Positions 34,839 to 44,038 of a stretch of DNA of 64,000 nucleotides are shown here, in pieces. Position 1 is the first letter of the stretch. Each line of letters opens with the position of its first letter. The notes under the pieces were generated by a model, which made no database searches, was not told the DNA's origin, and saw only the letters and a program-made list of their open reading frames with translations. Where the stretch lies: NCBI RefSeq assembly GCF_003626645.1, contig NZ_RBAM01000010.1, positions 218,987 through 282,986 on the forward strand. Direction: 5' to 3'. Origin of the DNA: Streptomyces klenkii (GTDB lineage Bacteria; Actinomycetota; Actinomycetes; Streptomycetales; Streptomycetaceae). A program made the translations under genes and the position numbers.

Positions 34839-35128
34839 CCCCCGTCAGGTCGGTGCGGCCGATCTCTCCTCACCGGTATTGGTCTGTCGCAACGATGGGT
34901 CTCTGATGACCTTTGGGCCCTTGTGCTTGTGACCAGCGGCTGGGCGTTCGCGACGTTCACCAACGGCGACCGGGCCGGTCACCGCAGTGGCCAGGTGGAC
35001 CGGCGTGCGGGCCGTGAGCTGTTCATCGGCATCCAGGCAGGGGCCGGGCGCGAGGTCCGGCTCACCGTAAGGGTGTCGGATCTTGAGGGTCCGGGCGGAG
35101 TCGGAACCTTTGTTCTTCCCGTGCCGGG
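34839..35128. other. Gap before the lectin pseudogene
   Basis: About 290 bp. One forward frame (GWAFATFTNGDRAG then RELFIGIQAG) has protein-like composition but no recognisable motif. It could be an eroded N-terminal part of the lectin gene. Confidence 0.25.
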
Positions 35129-35754
35129 ATGGGGACGAGGGTGCCCGTGCTGGGTTATGGACGGTCGTTCCCCGATGTGCCGACGCCTGTTTTCGCGAGT
35201 ACGGGATCTCACCGGGACCTGCTATTCACGCCCGGTCGGCGCGTCGCGGACCCGCAAGCGCAAGCCTTCGCCCTGACCAACGGCGCCCAGCCCGATCCCG
35301 CCGGCCGCAGGGCGGCGGCGGCCGACGACGATCAGTGCCCGGGAGCCAACCCGTTCGACGGATTCAAGATCTCCACGATGGACTGCGGCAATCCCGCGGC
35401 CCAGTGGGCTCCCGAAGAGCCGGCCGCGCTACGCGACGAAGACGGCGCATCGGACACGGATACGGACCTTGACAGCGGGCCGGTGCGCTGGCGCAACGCG
35501 CTGTGGGGATCTCTGTGCCTGGCCGCCACCGGCCGTATGGACGACCTGCGCGCCCAGCCCTGCGCCGATGTCGACGCACAGTTGTGGTGGTAGTTCCCGA
35601 TCGGTACCGGGCCGAGACCGACCCGAACGGCCACGTCCGGCTGCGCAACGAGGCCACGCACCTGTGCCTCACCGCTCCGGACGGGAGCATCGGGCAGGTC
35701 ACGGTCGAGAAGTGCTCGACCAGCGAGCGCCAGATCTGGGTGCCGGAAGCCTGA
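35129..35754 (+). pseudogene. Ricin-type beta-trefoil lectin-like gene, frameshifted
   Basis: The first frame carries WGSLCLAATGRMDDLRAQPC and DAQLWW, then stops at 35593. The second frame continues with RLRNEATHLCLTAPDGS and VEKCSTSERQIW, a ricin-B repeat with QxW ending. The frame change falls in a repetitive GTTGTGGTGGTAGTT stretch near 35580-35595. Joined, they would form a beta-trefoil, usual in secreted glycan-binding proteins. No signal peptide is visible at the 5' end, so the front is also lost or out of frame. Confidence 0.5.
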
Positions 35755-35798
35755 TGCCGCAGCGGTCTGCGTCGGGGTCGCTCATTCGCCGGGACCGC

Positions 35799-36020
35799 TC
35801 AGCCGACCGGGTCGGGGCCGAGCGCCTTGTTCAGCAGCGCTCCCAGCTTGTCGAGCTCGGCTTGGGCCAGGCCGTGGAACGACTCTCTGAGGATCGATTT
35901 CATGATCACCTGGCCCTCGGTGCGCAGCCGGGCGCCTTCGTCGGTGAGCCGGTGGCGTACGGCGCGGCCCGGGCCGGGGATCCTCTCGATCAGTCCGCGG
36001 TCGGCCATACGGGCGGCCAA
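35799..36020 (-). pseudogene. MarR-family regulator, C-terminal fragment
   Basis: ARMADRGLIERIPGPGRAVR followed by HRLTDEGARLRTEGQ is the wing and following helix of MarR proteins. The N-terminal dimerisation helix and recognition helix are missing. It faces a broken alpha/beta hydrolase gene on the other strand, which it may once have controlled. Confidence 0.6.
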
Positions 36021-36073
36021 CGAGCCGAACGAAAAAGTTCCTTATCTTCTCGAGTGCACGGAGGGATACGACA

Positions 36074-36736
36074 ATGAGCACCCCCGTCCCGGCCGGCAGC
36101 CTCCGGCACCCCCCAAGGCCCCGGGCCTGACCGGTGTCACCGCCCTCGCCCAGGCGTACGGCGCGCTGCTCGACCGGCTCGACCTCGCCGCGGTGACCGT
36201 GATCGGCAACTCCTTCGGCGGCTGGCTGGCCGCCGAGATCGCCTTGCAGGCCGGCCCACGGGTCAGTGGCGCGGTGATCATCGCCGGGATCGGCATCGAC
36301 ACGATCCCGGCGCGCTTCGGGAAGATCGACCTGGCCGGCCTGGGGCGACGACCTGACGCCGTTCGCCGCCGAGAACCTCCCGTTCATGAAACCGTCCTTC
36401 GACACCATGACCGCACCGGCCCTCATCGTCGCCGGGGACAACGACCAGTCCCACTTGTCCACGCGCGGACCGGACTGGTTCACCGACCCGTACACCTACA
36501 GCCCGGGAAACAAGAGCCTCCTCACGCTGTTCGAGGCCGAGCACTCGCTCGGCGGCATCCCGGGATACGAGGTCGCCGAGACGACCGACGAGAGCCCTGC
36601 CCGTGTCGCCCTGATCCAGCACCTCATCACCGCCTTCCTGCGCAGCGCCCTCCACCCCGAGGACACCAGCTGGCAGGCTGTGGCCACCGCACGGGAAGAA
36701 GACCCCGACCCACTGGGGAAGTTGCGGAGCAAGTAG
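36074..36736 (+). pseudogene. Alpha/beta hydrolase gene with deletions and frameshift
   Basis: ATG 36074 starts MSTPVPAGSLR, then the frame is lost. Another frame reads YGALLDRLDLAAVTVIGNSF with GGW (nucleophile elbow GNSFGG) and VSGAVIIAGIGI. A third frame from 36386 gives TMTAPALIVAGDNDQSHL (acid region) and FEAEHSLGGIPGYE (catalytic His). The three catalytic regions are recognisable but in different frames, so no active enzyme is made. Two GC-rich hairpins follow the stop. Confidence 0.7.
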
Positions 36737-36748
36737 CGCCGCGGTGCA

Positions 36749-36784
36749 GGGGCCCGGAAGGGCCCCGAGCCCCGTTCGGGGCTC
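36749..36784 (+). terminator. Double GC hairpin terminator
   Basis: GGGGCCC-GGAA-GGGCCCC (36749-36766) is directly followed by GAGCCCCG-TT-CGGGGCTC (36767-36784). Both stems are perfect. The pair lies 13 bp past the hydrolase pseudogene stop and fits a rho-independent terminator without a U-run, as is common in Streptomyces. Confidence 0.65.
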
Positions 36785-37078
36785 ACCGAGTCAGAGTCAT
36801 GTACATCCACGAACGTTACAAGCCGGGGCACCGATCCGCCCTGACCTGCGGCAATCGGCTCGTACGGCAGGCGGGCCCGCGACGCCGCTCCCCCTTGGGG
36901 CGACGTCGGCGCGGCAGCCGCGGCACCGCTCGGCGTTGCCGTTCGCGCGAGCGAGGCGATCACACGATAGGGCCGCCGAGTTGGACTCCGCAGACACCAG
37001 CGCGGGCGACTGCGAGAATCGGCCTCCTGTTGCTTGGTCGGCTTCGCCCCCACGTGCTGTTCAGGAGGTTCTGTCCTC
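36785..37078 (+). other. Upstream region of the UbiA gene
   Basis: About 290 bp with no supported gene. The final bases hold TTCAGGAGG, the ribosome site of the next gene. Confidence 0.35.
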
Positions 37079-38167
37079 ATGTCCAGGCCTCCGGAAGATC
37101 ACCCGATCGAAGCAACACCGGGTATTCCCGTTCGACCGCCGGACGAACCGCTCGATGGAACAACGGGTTCTGAGAACCTGCTGAATCTGCCGGCAATCCC
37201 TGACCAGCCCGTCGAGCCGACGCCTGAGCCACTGCAAGCGCAGGCCGTCGACCGGGCGCCCGTCTCACGTCCCCGTCTCCAGCCGGCCGCAGGCCTTCTG
37301 CGTGCCGCCCGGCCTCGCCAGTGGGTGAAGAACGCCTTGGTGCTTGCGGCGCCGGTGGCCGCAGGGCGGCTCGGCTCCCCGGTGGAAGCCGGACAACTGG
37401 GGATTGTCTTTGCACTGTTCACCGGTGCCGCCGTAGCCGTCTACCTTCTCAACGACGTGATGGACATCGAGGCCGACCGCGCCCACCCGCGCAAACGCCA
37501 CCGTCCCATCGCGTCCGGAATCGTGAGGCCGCCGGTGGCGTGCGCCACGAGTGCGCTGCTCGCCACCACAGTGATGGCAGGGGCAGCGGAGTTCTGCAAT
37601 GCGCCGACCACGGTGGTTATCGGCGTGTACCTCACACTGCAGGTCGCCTACTGCACAGTCCTCAAGCACCAGCTGGTGGTCGACCTCGTGCTGGTGGCCG
37701 CTGGATTCCTGATGCGCGCCATGATCGGTGGTCTGGCCATCGGTATCCCGATCTCGCGCTGGTTCCTGATCACGGCGGGGTTCGGGGCTCTCTTCATCGT
37801 CGCGTCAAAGCGTTACTCCGAGAGCAGGCTGACACAGGATCAAGGAGGGGCCACCCGCGCCTTGCTCGCCACCTACACCGCCGGCTATCTGCGCTTCGTC
37901 TGGCAGCTCGCGGCCGGCCTGACTCTGGCGGGCTACTGCCTGTGGGCACTGGACGGTTCCACGTTCGCGCGTCCAGCCCCCGCCGCCACTCTCCCGTGGC
38001 GCCAGCTGTCGATCGTTCCGTTTGTCCTGTCCGTGCTCCGTTACGCGGTGTTCACCGACCGCGCGACCGCCGGGTCCCCGGAGGATGTGGTCCTCGGTGA
38101 CCGGCCGCTGATGGTGATCGGTTTGATCTGGGCGGCACTCTACGGCTGTGCGGTGGCCGGGGTGTGA
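37079..38167 (+). CDS. UbiA-family decaprenyl-phosphate phosphoribosyltransferase-like
   Basis: A 362-residue membrane protein. After a proline-rich, probably disordered N-terminal region of about 70 residues comes LLRAARPRQWVKN, then YLLNDVMDIEADRAHPRKRH with RPIASG. That NDxxDxxADRxHPxKxxRP pattern is the signature of DPPR synthase (Rv3806c family), which moves 5-phosphoribosyl from PRPP to polyprenyl phosphate. SKRYSESR and about eight hydrophobic helices follow. The product class, polyprenyl-phosphoryl ribose, is a sugar donor at the membrane. The GT-C-like and GT2 genes downstream could use it. AGGAGG precedes ATG 37079. Confidence 0.8.
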   Translation: MSRPPEDHPIEATPGIPVRPPDEPLDGTTGSENLLNLPAIPDQPVEPTPEPLQAQAVDRAPVSRPRLQPAAGLLRAARPRQWVKNALVLAAPVAAGRLGSPVEAGQLGIVFALFTGAAVAVYLLNDVMDIEADRAHPRKRHRPIASGIVRPPVACATSALLATTVMAGAAEFCNAPTTVVIGVYLTLQVAYCTVLKHQLVVDLVLVAAGFLMRAMIGGLAIGIPISRWFLITAGFGALFIVASKRYSESRLTQDQGGATRALLATYTAGYLRFVWQLAAGLTLAGYCLWALDGSTFARPAPAATLPWRQLSIVPFVLSVLRYAVFTDRATAGSPEDVVLGDRPLMVIGLIWAALYGCAVAGV

Positions 38168-38205
38168 CGCACCCCGGCCACTGCTGAACCCCGGAGGAGA
38201 GAACT

Positions 38206-40272
38206 GTGAACGCGTGGCTGCTGGCGATGAGCATCGTCTTCGTCGGTCTCGGCGCCTGCGCCGTCCTCGGAGCGAAGGCCCCCGTACGCACTCATGATCT
38301 TCCGGTGCTGCTCATCGCCGGTGCGCTCGCCGGCTTCACTCTCGTCAGCCTCGGCGTCGGCGGCCTGCTCGGCAGCTATCGTCCAGTCCCCCTCACGGTG
38401 GGGGCTGCGGTGTACGCGGTGCTGTGCTGGGGCCTGGCACCGGCCCCGGGCCGACCCGGGATGCCGTGCCGGGTGCGGGCCAACCTCCGGCTGCTCCGCG
38501 CTTGCATGAGCTTCACCGTACGTCACACCTGGCGTCACCCCGTGACAGCACTGGTGTTCCTGGTCGTGGCAGCGGTGTACGGGCTGCGGGCCTGGCTCTC
38601 GCTGCACCTGCCCGCCGCAGACTACGACGGACTGATGTACCACTTGGTCGGGCCCGACAAGTGGGTCCAGGCCGGTCGGCTCGTGCACACCCCTGAGAAT
38701 CTCTGGGCCGACACCTATCCGATGGGTGTCGAACTCGTCGCGGCCTGGCCGTCGGTCTACCTGCACTCCGTCCAGTACGCCCCGCTGGCACAGTTGCCCT
38801 GCTACCTGCTCGGCGGGTTCAGCGTCCTGTCGCTGGCCCGCCGACTGGGCGCTCTCCGAAGCCATGCCCTCCTGGCCGGTTGCACGTTCCTGCTCACTCC
38901 TGCGGTGTTCGCGCAAGCCAACACCCTTTATGTGGACGCCAGTTCCGCATCACTCGCTCTGGGGGCGCTCAGCCTGGCGGCCGGACTGAACGAGGCCGCA
39001 CTGGCGGCGAGGCCACGAAGGCAAATTCTGGTGCGCACGGCAGCGACCGGGGTGGCAACCGGACTCGCGATCGGCTCCAAAACCAGCAACCTCATCATCC
39101 TGCCTTTGGTCGCGCTCGTGATTCTCCCCCAGCTCCTGCGGCTGCAGGACCGCAGGGCCCTCCGGAGAGGTCTCCCCAGGAGAGCCGTTGTCGCATGTGC
39201 CCTGCCCGTGCTGGCGGTCGGCTCGTGGTGGTATCTGCGGACCTGGATCGCGTACGGAAGCCCCTTCTACCCAGTGAGCCTGCTGGGATTTCCGGGCCGC
39301 GGTTCGGTGGAAGAGCTTGTGATCGGCCACAACGTGCCGGCGGCGCTCCGCGGCGCCGGAAAGCTCTCGCAGTCCTGGACCTCATGGGCAGACGGCCTAC
39401 GGACCCACTACGTCGGCTACGACATCCGCCTCGGCGGTCTGGGGCCCGCATGGCTGCTGCTGATCCTGCCGGGCGCTCTGGCCGGCCTGGTCCTCTGGTT
39501 GCGCAGCCCGCAGCGGCGCGGCCCCGGGCGCGTTCTCGGCTTTGCCGCGGTGCTGGGGATGGTTGTCAGCCCCGCTTCGTGGTGGGGGCGGTATGTCCTG
39601 ACCAGCGTCGGCACGCTCCTACCGCTGGCCGCCTACGCTCTTACCCGTCTGTCGCGACTCCGTGCCGGTAGATGTCTGCCACGACTGCTGGCCATAGGTG
39701 TCAGAGCGTCCGCGGCTGGAATCCTGGCGCTTTCGTCCTGGTGGGGACAGTCGGCGTTGCCGATCACCACACAGCAGGACCGGACCGTGCATGGCCCCGA
39801 CGGCCAGCCATTCACCCCCTTGCCTACGGTCATCGATCTGGCTGAACACCCTGATGCCGCTGCCAAGATCTGGCCCTGGTTCGGCTACGACGCGCTGGCA
39901 AAGATCCCTGATGGCTCCGTCATCGCACTGCTTCAGAGCCACGTACAGCCCTTCGTGCATCCACTGATCGGCTCACGGCTCCAGCGCCGCACCGCCGTCC
40001 TGGGGAACCCGACGACCGTGGACGAACTTGCACAGCAGATGCACGCAGCGCGAGCGCGCTACGTCCTCCTTGACAACAGCGGCTTTGCCCGGCAACTGGC
40101 TTCGGCGGTGCTCAACGATTCCACGCACTTTCGTGTCGTGAACCAGCCCGATCAGCGGATCTTTGGTGCGGACCTGTACGAGCTCGGCAGCTTCCCCGCT
40201 GCCGGAGCCAGTCGTCGGCCGAGCAAGGTGCTCCCCCTGCCCGGTGGACAGGTAGAGGCGACCGGAACATGA
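38206..40272 (+). CDS. GT-C-like polytopic glycosyltransferase
   Basis: A 688-residue membrane protein with about eleven to thirteen hydrophobic helices. The first large loop contains LPAADYDGLMYHLVGPDKWV, with a DxD-like acidic pair at the place where GT-C enzymes bind the polyprenyl-phosphate sugar. The C-terminal about 170 residues (from PITTQQDRTVHG) are soluble and extracytoplasmic. The pattern matches GT-C/PMT-type proteins using lipid-linked sugars. GGAGGAGAG precedes GTG 38206, and it lies 38 bp after the DPPR-synthase-like gene, so the two are likely one operon. Confidence 0.65.
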   Translation: MNAWLLAMSIVFVGLGACAVLGAKAPVRTHDLPVLLIAGALAGFTLVSLGVGGLLGSYRPVPLTVGAAVYAVLCWGLAPAPGRPGMPCRVRANLRLLRACMSFTVRHTWRHPVTALVFLVVAAVYGLRAWLSLHLPAADYDGLMYHLVGPDKWVQAGRLVHTPENLWADTYPMGVELVAAWPSVYLHSVQYAPLAQLPCYLLGGFSVLSLARRLGALRSHALLAGCTFLLTPAVFAQANTLYVDASSASLALGALSLAAGLNEAALAARPRRQILVRTAATGVATGLAIGSKTSNLIILPLVALVILPQLLRLQDRRALRRGLPRRAVVACALPVLAVGSWWYLRTWIAYGSPFYPVSLLGFPGRGSVEELVIGHNVPAALRGAGKLSQSWTSWADGLRTHYVGYDIRLGGLGPAWLLLILPGALAGLVLWLRSPQRRGPGRVLGFAAVLGMVVSPASWWGRYVLTSVGTLLPLAAYALTRLSRLRAGRCLPRLLAIGVRASAAGILALSSWWGQSALPITTQQDRTVHGPDGQPFTPLPTVIDLAEHPDAAAKIWPWFGYDALAKIPDGSVIALLQSHVQPFVHPLIGSRLQRRTAVLGNPTTVDELAQQMHAARARYVLLDNSGFARQLASAVLNDSTHFRVVNQPDQRIFGADLYELGSFPAAGASRRPSKVLPLPGGQVEATGT

Positions 40273-40308
40273 CCGGACGGGTGCCGCAGCCCCGTACCCG
40301 GAGGGCGG

Positions 40309-40334
40309 ACCACCGGGCCGTGCTGCCCGGTGGT
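40309..40334 (+). terminator. Perfect 10-bp hairpin after the GT-C gene
   Basis: ACCACCGGGC, a 6-nt CGTGCT loop and GCCCGGTGGT form a perfect stem 36 bp past the GT-C stop. No U-run follows. It probably ends the UbiA/GT-C transcript. Confidence 0.6.
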
Positions 40335-40586
40335 GATGACCAGCGGCCGGGCCCATGCGCTTCGCGCCGGCCCCAGTACCGATCAAGACCGCTGTGCCCG
40401 GGGCGCGCATCGTGCGCCGGAGTGCGGCCGAGTGCGTAGGTGGCGTCCGCGCACCACCCCGAGCCGGCAGTGGGGTGGATCCGGCGCCTCACCCGGGTAG
40501 CCCAAAGATCGGGCCGGAGCACCAAAAGGTGGTGCCACCCGCGAGGTCACACGCCGAGGCCGGGCGGCGCCCACAGGGAGGCACCC
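40335..40586 (+). other. Region upstream of the GT2 gene
   Basis: About 250 bp without a recognisable gene; it presumably carries the GT2 promoter. Confidence 0.3.
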
Positions 40587-41963
40587 GTGGCCGCACTGGA
40601 CACGATCACCCAGTACGTTGCCGTCGTGCTCGCCGTATTCACGGGCGTCTACAACATCTCGCTCCTCGCCCTGGGCATCGCCCTCGCCCGCCGCGCCGAC
40701 GGCTCACTGCGCGGGCAGCTGAGGCTGGCGCACGAGCGGTCCGTAGCACTTCCCGCCGGCTGGAGCCTCTTCGTCCTCGTTCCCTGCCTGAACGAGGAGC
40801 GCGTCATCGCCAACACGTTGCGCTGCCTGCTCGAAGGACAGCCGGGGGTACGCATCGTCGTCGTCGATGACGGCAGTGACGACACCACCGCCCGCATCGT
40901 GCGTGCCGTCGGCGGTGACCGTGTCACCCTGGTCCGCAGGGCGCTGCCCGCCGCGCGGCAGGGCAAGGGCGCCGCCCTGAACGCCGGGCTGCGCACGGTG
41001 CGCGAGCACGCCAGCAGGGACGGCCTGGACGCGAGTCGGGTACTGGTCTGTGTGCTGGACGCCGACGGCCGGATGACACCGGGTGCCGCGAGCCGGGTGA
41101 CGCGGCGATTCGCGGACCCGACGGTGGGCGGGGCCCAGCTGGCGGTGCGCATCCGGGACAGAGATCGCTGGGCACTGCGGTTGCAGGACCTCGAGTTCTG
41201 GACCCTGAGCGCGCTGACCCAGTTCGGCCGGATGGCCACCGGTACGGTGAGCATGGGCGGCAACGGCCAGTTCAGCCGGCTCTCCGCTCTCGACAGCATC
41301 GGGTCGTACCCCTGGTCGGACTCCCTGACCGAGGACCTCGACCTGGGCATCAGCCTCGCGGCCCGGGGCTGGGCAGTCACCTCCACCACCACGGCCTTCG
41401 TCTCCCAGCAGGGACTGACCAGCCCACGCCGCCTGCTGCGCCAGCGCACCCGCTGGTACCACGGCCACATGAGCGCCATCAGACGCCTGCCGGAACTCTG
41501 GACCCGGCCCGCCGTCGGCCTCCCGGGCCGCGTCGAGCTCACCGGCTACCTGCTCACCCCGTACCTCGTCACCCTGCCCGCCTCGATCCTCCAGCACTAC
41601 GCGGTCGTGCGTGCGTTGTACGGGGACAGCGCCGGAATGCCCCGCCTCGTGCCCGGAGCAGTGTGGCTGAACGTCCTGGCCTGGCAGTCGCTGCCCTTCA
41701 CCGCCTACCTGGTTTCGACGCTGCTCTACTGGCGTCGCACCGACGACCTGCCCGTCTGGAAGGCGGTCTGCTGGTCTCCCGCCGTCATGGTGTGCATGTA
41801 CCTCGGATTCGCGGCCAGTTGGCGTGCCTTGTGGCAGATCGTCACCCGGCGCAGGAACTGGACCAAGACCGAACGTGCGGTGGAGGCGCCCGTTACAAGC
41901 GGGGCGTCTACGGCCCCACGGCGGGCCCACGGCGACTCGCCCCGCCGCCACGCACGATCCTAG
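40587..41963 (+). CDS. Membrane GT2-family glycosyltransferase
   Basis: A 458-residue processive-type GT2. An N-terminal helix (YVAVVLAVFTGVYNISLLAL) is followed by the GT-A domain: LVPCLNEERVIANTL, IVVVDDGSDDTT, GKGAALNAGL, VLDADGRMTPGA (DxD), SLTEDLDLGISL (TED) and the QRTRWYHGH segment corresponding to the Q/RxxRW motif. Several C-terminal helices follow. This order is that of cellulose/hyaluronan/chitin-synthase-like enzymes that make and extrude a polysaccharide. GGGAGG precedes GTG 40587. It lies downstream of the polyprenyl-ribose genes, suggesting a cell-surface glycan locus. Confidence 0.85.
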   Translation: MAALDTITQYVAVVLAVFTGVYNISLLALGIALARRADGSLRGQLRLAHERSVALPAGWSLFVLVPCLNEERVIANTLRCLLEGQPGVRIVVVDDGSDDTTARIVRAVGGDRVTLVRRALPAARQGKGAALNAGLRTVREHASRDGLDASRVLVCVLDADGRMTPGAASRVTRRFADPTVGGAQLAVRIRDRDRWALRLQDLEFWTLSALTQFGRMATGTVSMGGNGQFSRLSALDSIGSYPWSDSLTEDLDLGISLAARGWAVTSTTTAFVSQQGLTSPRRLLRQRTRWYHGHMSAIRRLPELWTRPAVGLPGRVELTGYLLTPYLVTLPASILQHYAVVRALYGDSAGMPRLVPGAVWLNVLAWQSLPFTAYLVSTLLYWRRTDDLPVWKAVCWSPAVMVCMYLGFAASWRALWQIVTRRRNWTKTERAVEAPVTSGASTAPRRAHGDSPRRHARS

Positions 41964-42005
41964 TGGTGGAGCTACCGGTCAGCCGGACGAGCCACACTTC
42001 TCTTT

Positions 42006-42275
42006 TTGCTCGGCCGGACCCTCCTCGCGACCATTCAAAACATCGGCAAAACGATCAACAAGTGCATGCTGCCGGTCCTCGACAGGCAGGTACTCGCCTA
42101 CGCGGTCGCCGAATGCGTGGCCGCCGGAGAGCGCGAGATCGCGATCGTCATCGCCCCCGGCGAGGCCGGCCGCCAGGTCCGCCACTCCTTCACCCACGAC
42201 CACGACCTGGAGACCTACTTCGCGGCCCGCGGCTGGCAGGACAAGTACCAGCCCCTTACAGATCTCCACACCTAA
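42006..42275 (+). pseudogene. UTP-glucose-1-phosphate uridylyltransferase (GalU-like) fragment
   Basis: From about 42036 the frame reads KTINKCMLPVLDRQVLAYAV, AECVAAGEREIAIVIAPGEA and EDK-type YFAARGWQDKYQPL, the second section of GalU-like nucleotidyltransferases. The N-terminal nucleotide-binding loop and everything after about 80 residues are missing. It follows the GT2 gene directly and may be the residue of a sugar-nucleotide gene of the same glycan locus. Confidence 0.65.
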
Positions 42276-42329
42276 GCCGGCTTCACCCCTCGCGGCGGAC
42301 TGATGCCGCTCTCTCCGCCGCCCCCGTCG

Positions 42330-42700
42330 CGGCCGGAGCGGTCCAGGGCGAGGGCGGGGCGCCGCCCGGGAGCGACTTCTACTGCGACGAGGCCCTGAGC
42401 GGCCGTACGCCCGTCACGGTGGTGGCGGAGACCGATGCGGTGCTGGCGTTCGAGCACACGCACCCCTCGCACCCGGTGCACATTGTGGTTATGCCTAAGC
42501 AGCACACGCCCTCGCTCGTCGACCTCGGCGAAGGCGGTGATGCGCTGCTCCTGAAGGTGCTCACGGTCGCCCGGGACGTGGCGGCCAGGGTGCAGGAGGA
42601 ACATGGCGCTGCGCGTGTGACGGCCAACCTGGGCAGCTATCAGGAGTCGGAGCACCTGCACATTCACGTGACGTACGGACATCAGCTCGAATCGGCCTAG
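42330..42700 (+). CDS. HIT-family protein, start unclear
   Basis: The frame reads FYCDEALSGRTPVTVVAETD, VLAFEHTHPSHPVHIVVMPK and SEHLHIHVTYG, where HLHIHV is the histidine triad. HIT proteins hydrolyse nucleoside phosphoramidates or dinucleotides. The C-terminal half is intact, but no in-frame ATG or GTG with a ribosome site precedes the FYCDE segment; the nearest ATG (42303) is out of frame by one base. Either the start is unusual or the 5' end was lost together with the adjoining GalU fragment. Confidence 0.6.
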
Positions 42701-42903
42701 CCCTCGTCGGGCACCGAAGACGGGTTATCAGCCGTCGGTTCGCCAGTCGTCGGAGCACCGGGCGTAGGAGCATCAGGGATTCTTGTTAGTAACCAGAACA
42801 AGTACTCATAGAGAAGATCCCCCTCCCCCGTAGCTTGCGCTGCGCCAGGTGATCCCTGCTCGCGCAGCAAGTGCTTCAGGCGCCCCCGCTCCCGGACTGG
42901 CAT
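42697..42903 (-). CDS. Small hypothetical protein
   Basis: A 68-codon frame: MPVRERGRLKHLLREQG, then DLLYEYLFWLLTRIP and a proline/threonine-rich tail. Composition is protein-like and the region is more AT-rich than its neighbours. Its stop overlaps the HIT stop tail-to-tail. No family is recognised. Confidence 0.3.
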   Translation of the reverse strand: MPVRERGRLKHLLREQGSPGAAQATGEGDLLYEYLFWLLTRIPDAPTPGAPTTGEPTADNPSSVPDEG

Positions 42904-42943
42904 GCGCCCGGTGATCCCGGGGCGGTGGGGCTGTGGTCGACTC

Positions 42944-43880
42944 CTACGGGGCCGCCGGCGGCCTCTGGCGGACTGCGGAGAGGATCACCTCCGCGCCCTG
43001 GTCGAGGAGCTCCTCGGCGACCCGACAGCCGAGCTTCTCGGGGTCACGCACCGAGCCGGAGGCGTTGGCGGTGACGTGTCGGCTGCCGTCCACGGCGGAA
43101 ACCTGAGCGGAGAGGGTCAGGGTGCCGTCGCGGTGGGCATTGCTGTACGCCCCGATGGGGACGGAGCAGCCGCCGTGGAGCACGGCGAGCAAGGCCCGCT
43201 CGGCTCTTACCTCCGCGTCGAGGACGTGGTTGCCGGTGTCCGCAAGGAGCCTGGCAGCCTCGCTGCCCTCACGGACCTCGACGCCCAGGGCGCCCTGTCC
43301 GGGAGACGGAGGGAAGGTGTCGAGGGGCAGGTGCTCGCTTATGGCATTACTGAGGCCGAGACGGTTCAGGCCGGCCGCGGCGAGGACCACGGCATCGAGG
43401 GCGTCAGCGCCCCGGAGCCTTCCGAGCCGTGGGGCGGATCGGCTCCATCTCAAGATCGGGTCGAAGGGCCAGGAGCTGGCCGATCCGGCGTGGCGCCCCA
43501 GTGCCCACTCGCGCCCCCTTGCGCAGATCGGCGAGGGAATTGCAGCACAGGGCGTCGCGTGCGCCCTGCCGCCGGGCCGGGGTGGTCAGGAGTGCCAGGC
43601 CCTCGGGCATGGAGGTCGGCAGGTCCTTGAGGGAGTGCACGATGACGTCGACCGCGCCCTCCAGGAGGGCCGATTCCTGGTTGGTAGAGAAGGCGCTGCC
43701 GCCGCCTGTCTCGGCGACGGCAGCGAGCGTAGTGGTCTGGCGGTCCTCGTCACCGCCTTCGAGGATGATCCGCTGAGTGAACTTCACGTGGGGGGATCTC
43801 ACGCGCACAGGGCCCAGCCACTCCCGCACCTGCGCCCTGGCCAGACGGCTGGCACGCGATCCGACGATCACAGTGGTCAC
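42944..43880 (-). pseudogene. hemC: Hydroxymethylbilane synthase (HemC) gene with frameshifting deletion
   Basis: The 5' part (IVGSRASRLARAQV, DVIVHSLKDLP, RVGTGAPRRIGQLLALRPDL and EMEPIR) and the 3' part (RLGRLRGADALDAVVLAAAG, PSPGQGALGVEVR, HGGCSVPIGAY with the dipyrromethane cysteine) are in different frames. They meet at about 43430. Normal HemC has IRGNVDTRL here; the bases for GNVDT are replaced by four bases, an 11-nt net loss that shifts the frame. That segment carries catalytic arginine/aspartate residues. The gene is therefore broken, probably a second copy of a heme gene whose functional version lies elsewhere. Confidence 0.8.
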
Positions 43881-43989
43881 GGCATCAACCGCTCAGGAAG
43901 AACGTGACGGCGTACGTGAAGCGGCCCGCGCACACGGCGTCAACGACTGCACCCAGTTCACCTAAGTGACGAACGCGATCCGCATACCC

Positions 43990-44038
43990 CGCCGATGACG
44001 TGGGCGCCCCCGGACTCGGCCCGCCCACGTCATCGGCG
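43990..44038. repeat. Perfect 17-bp inverted repeat
   Basis: CGCCGATGACGTGGGCG (43990-44006) and CGCCCACGTCATCGGCG (44022-44038) are exact reverse complements with a 15-nt loop. The right arm codes for the start of the IS5-like transposase fragment, so the left arm is an inverted copy of IS internal sequence. It looks like a recombination scar, though the hairpin could also end transcription. Confidence 0.75.
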
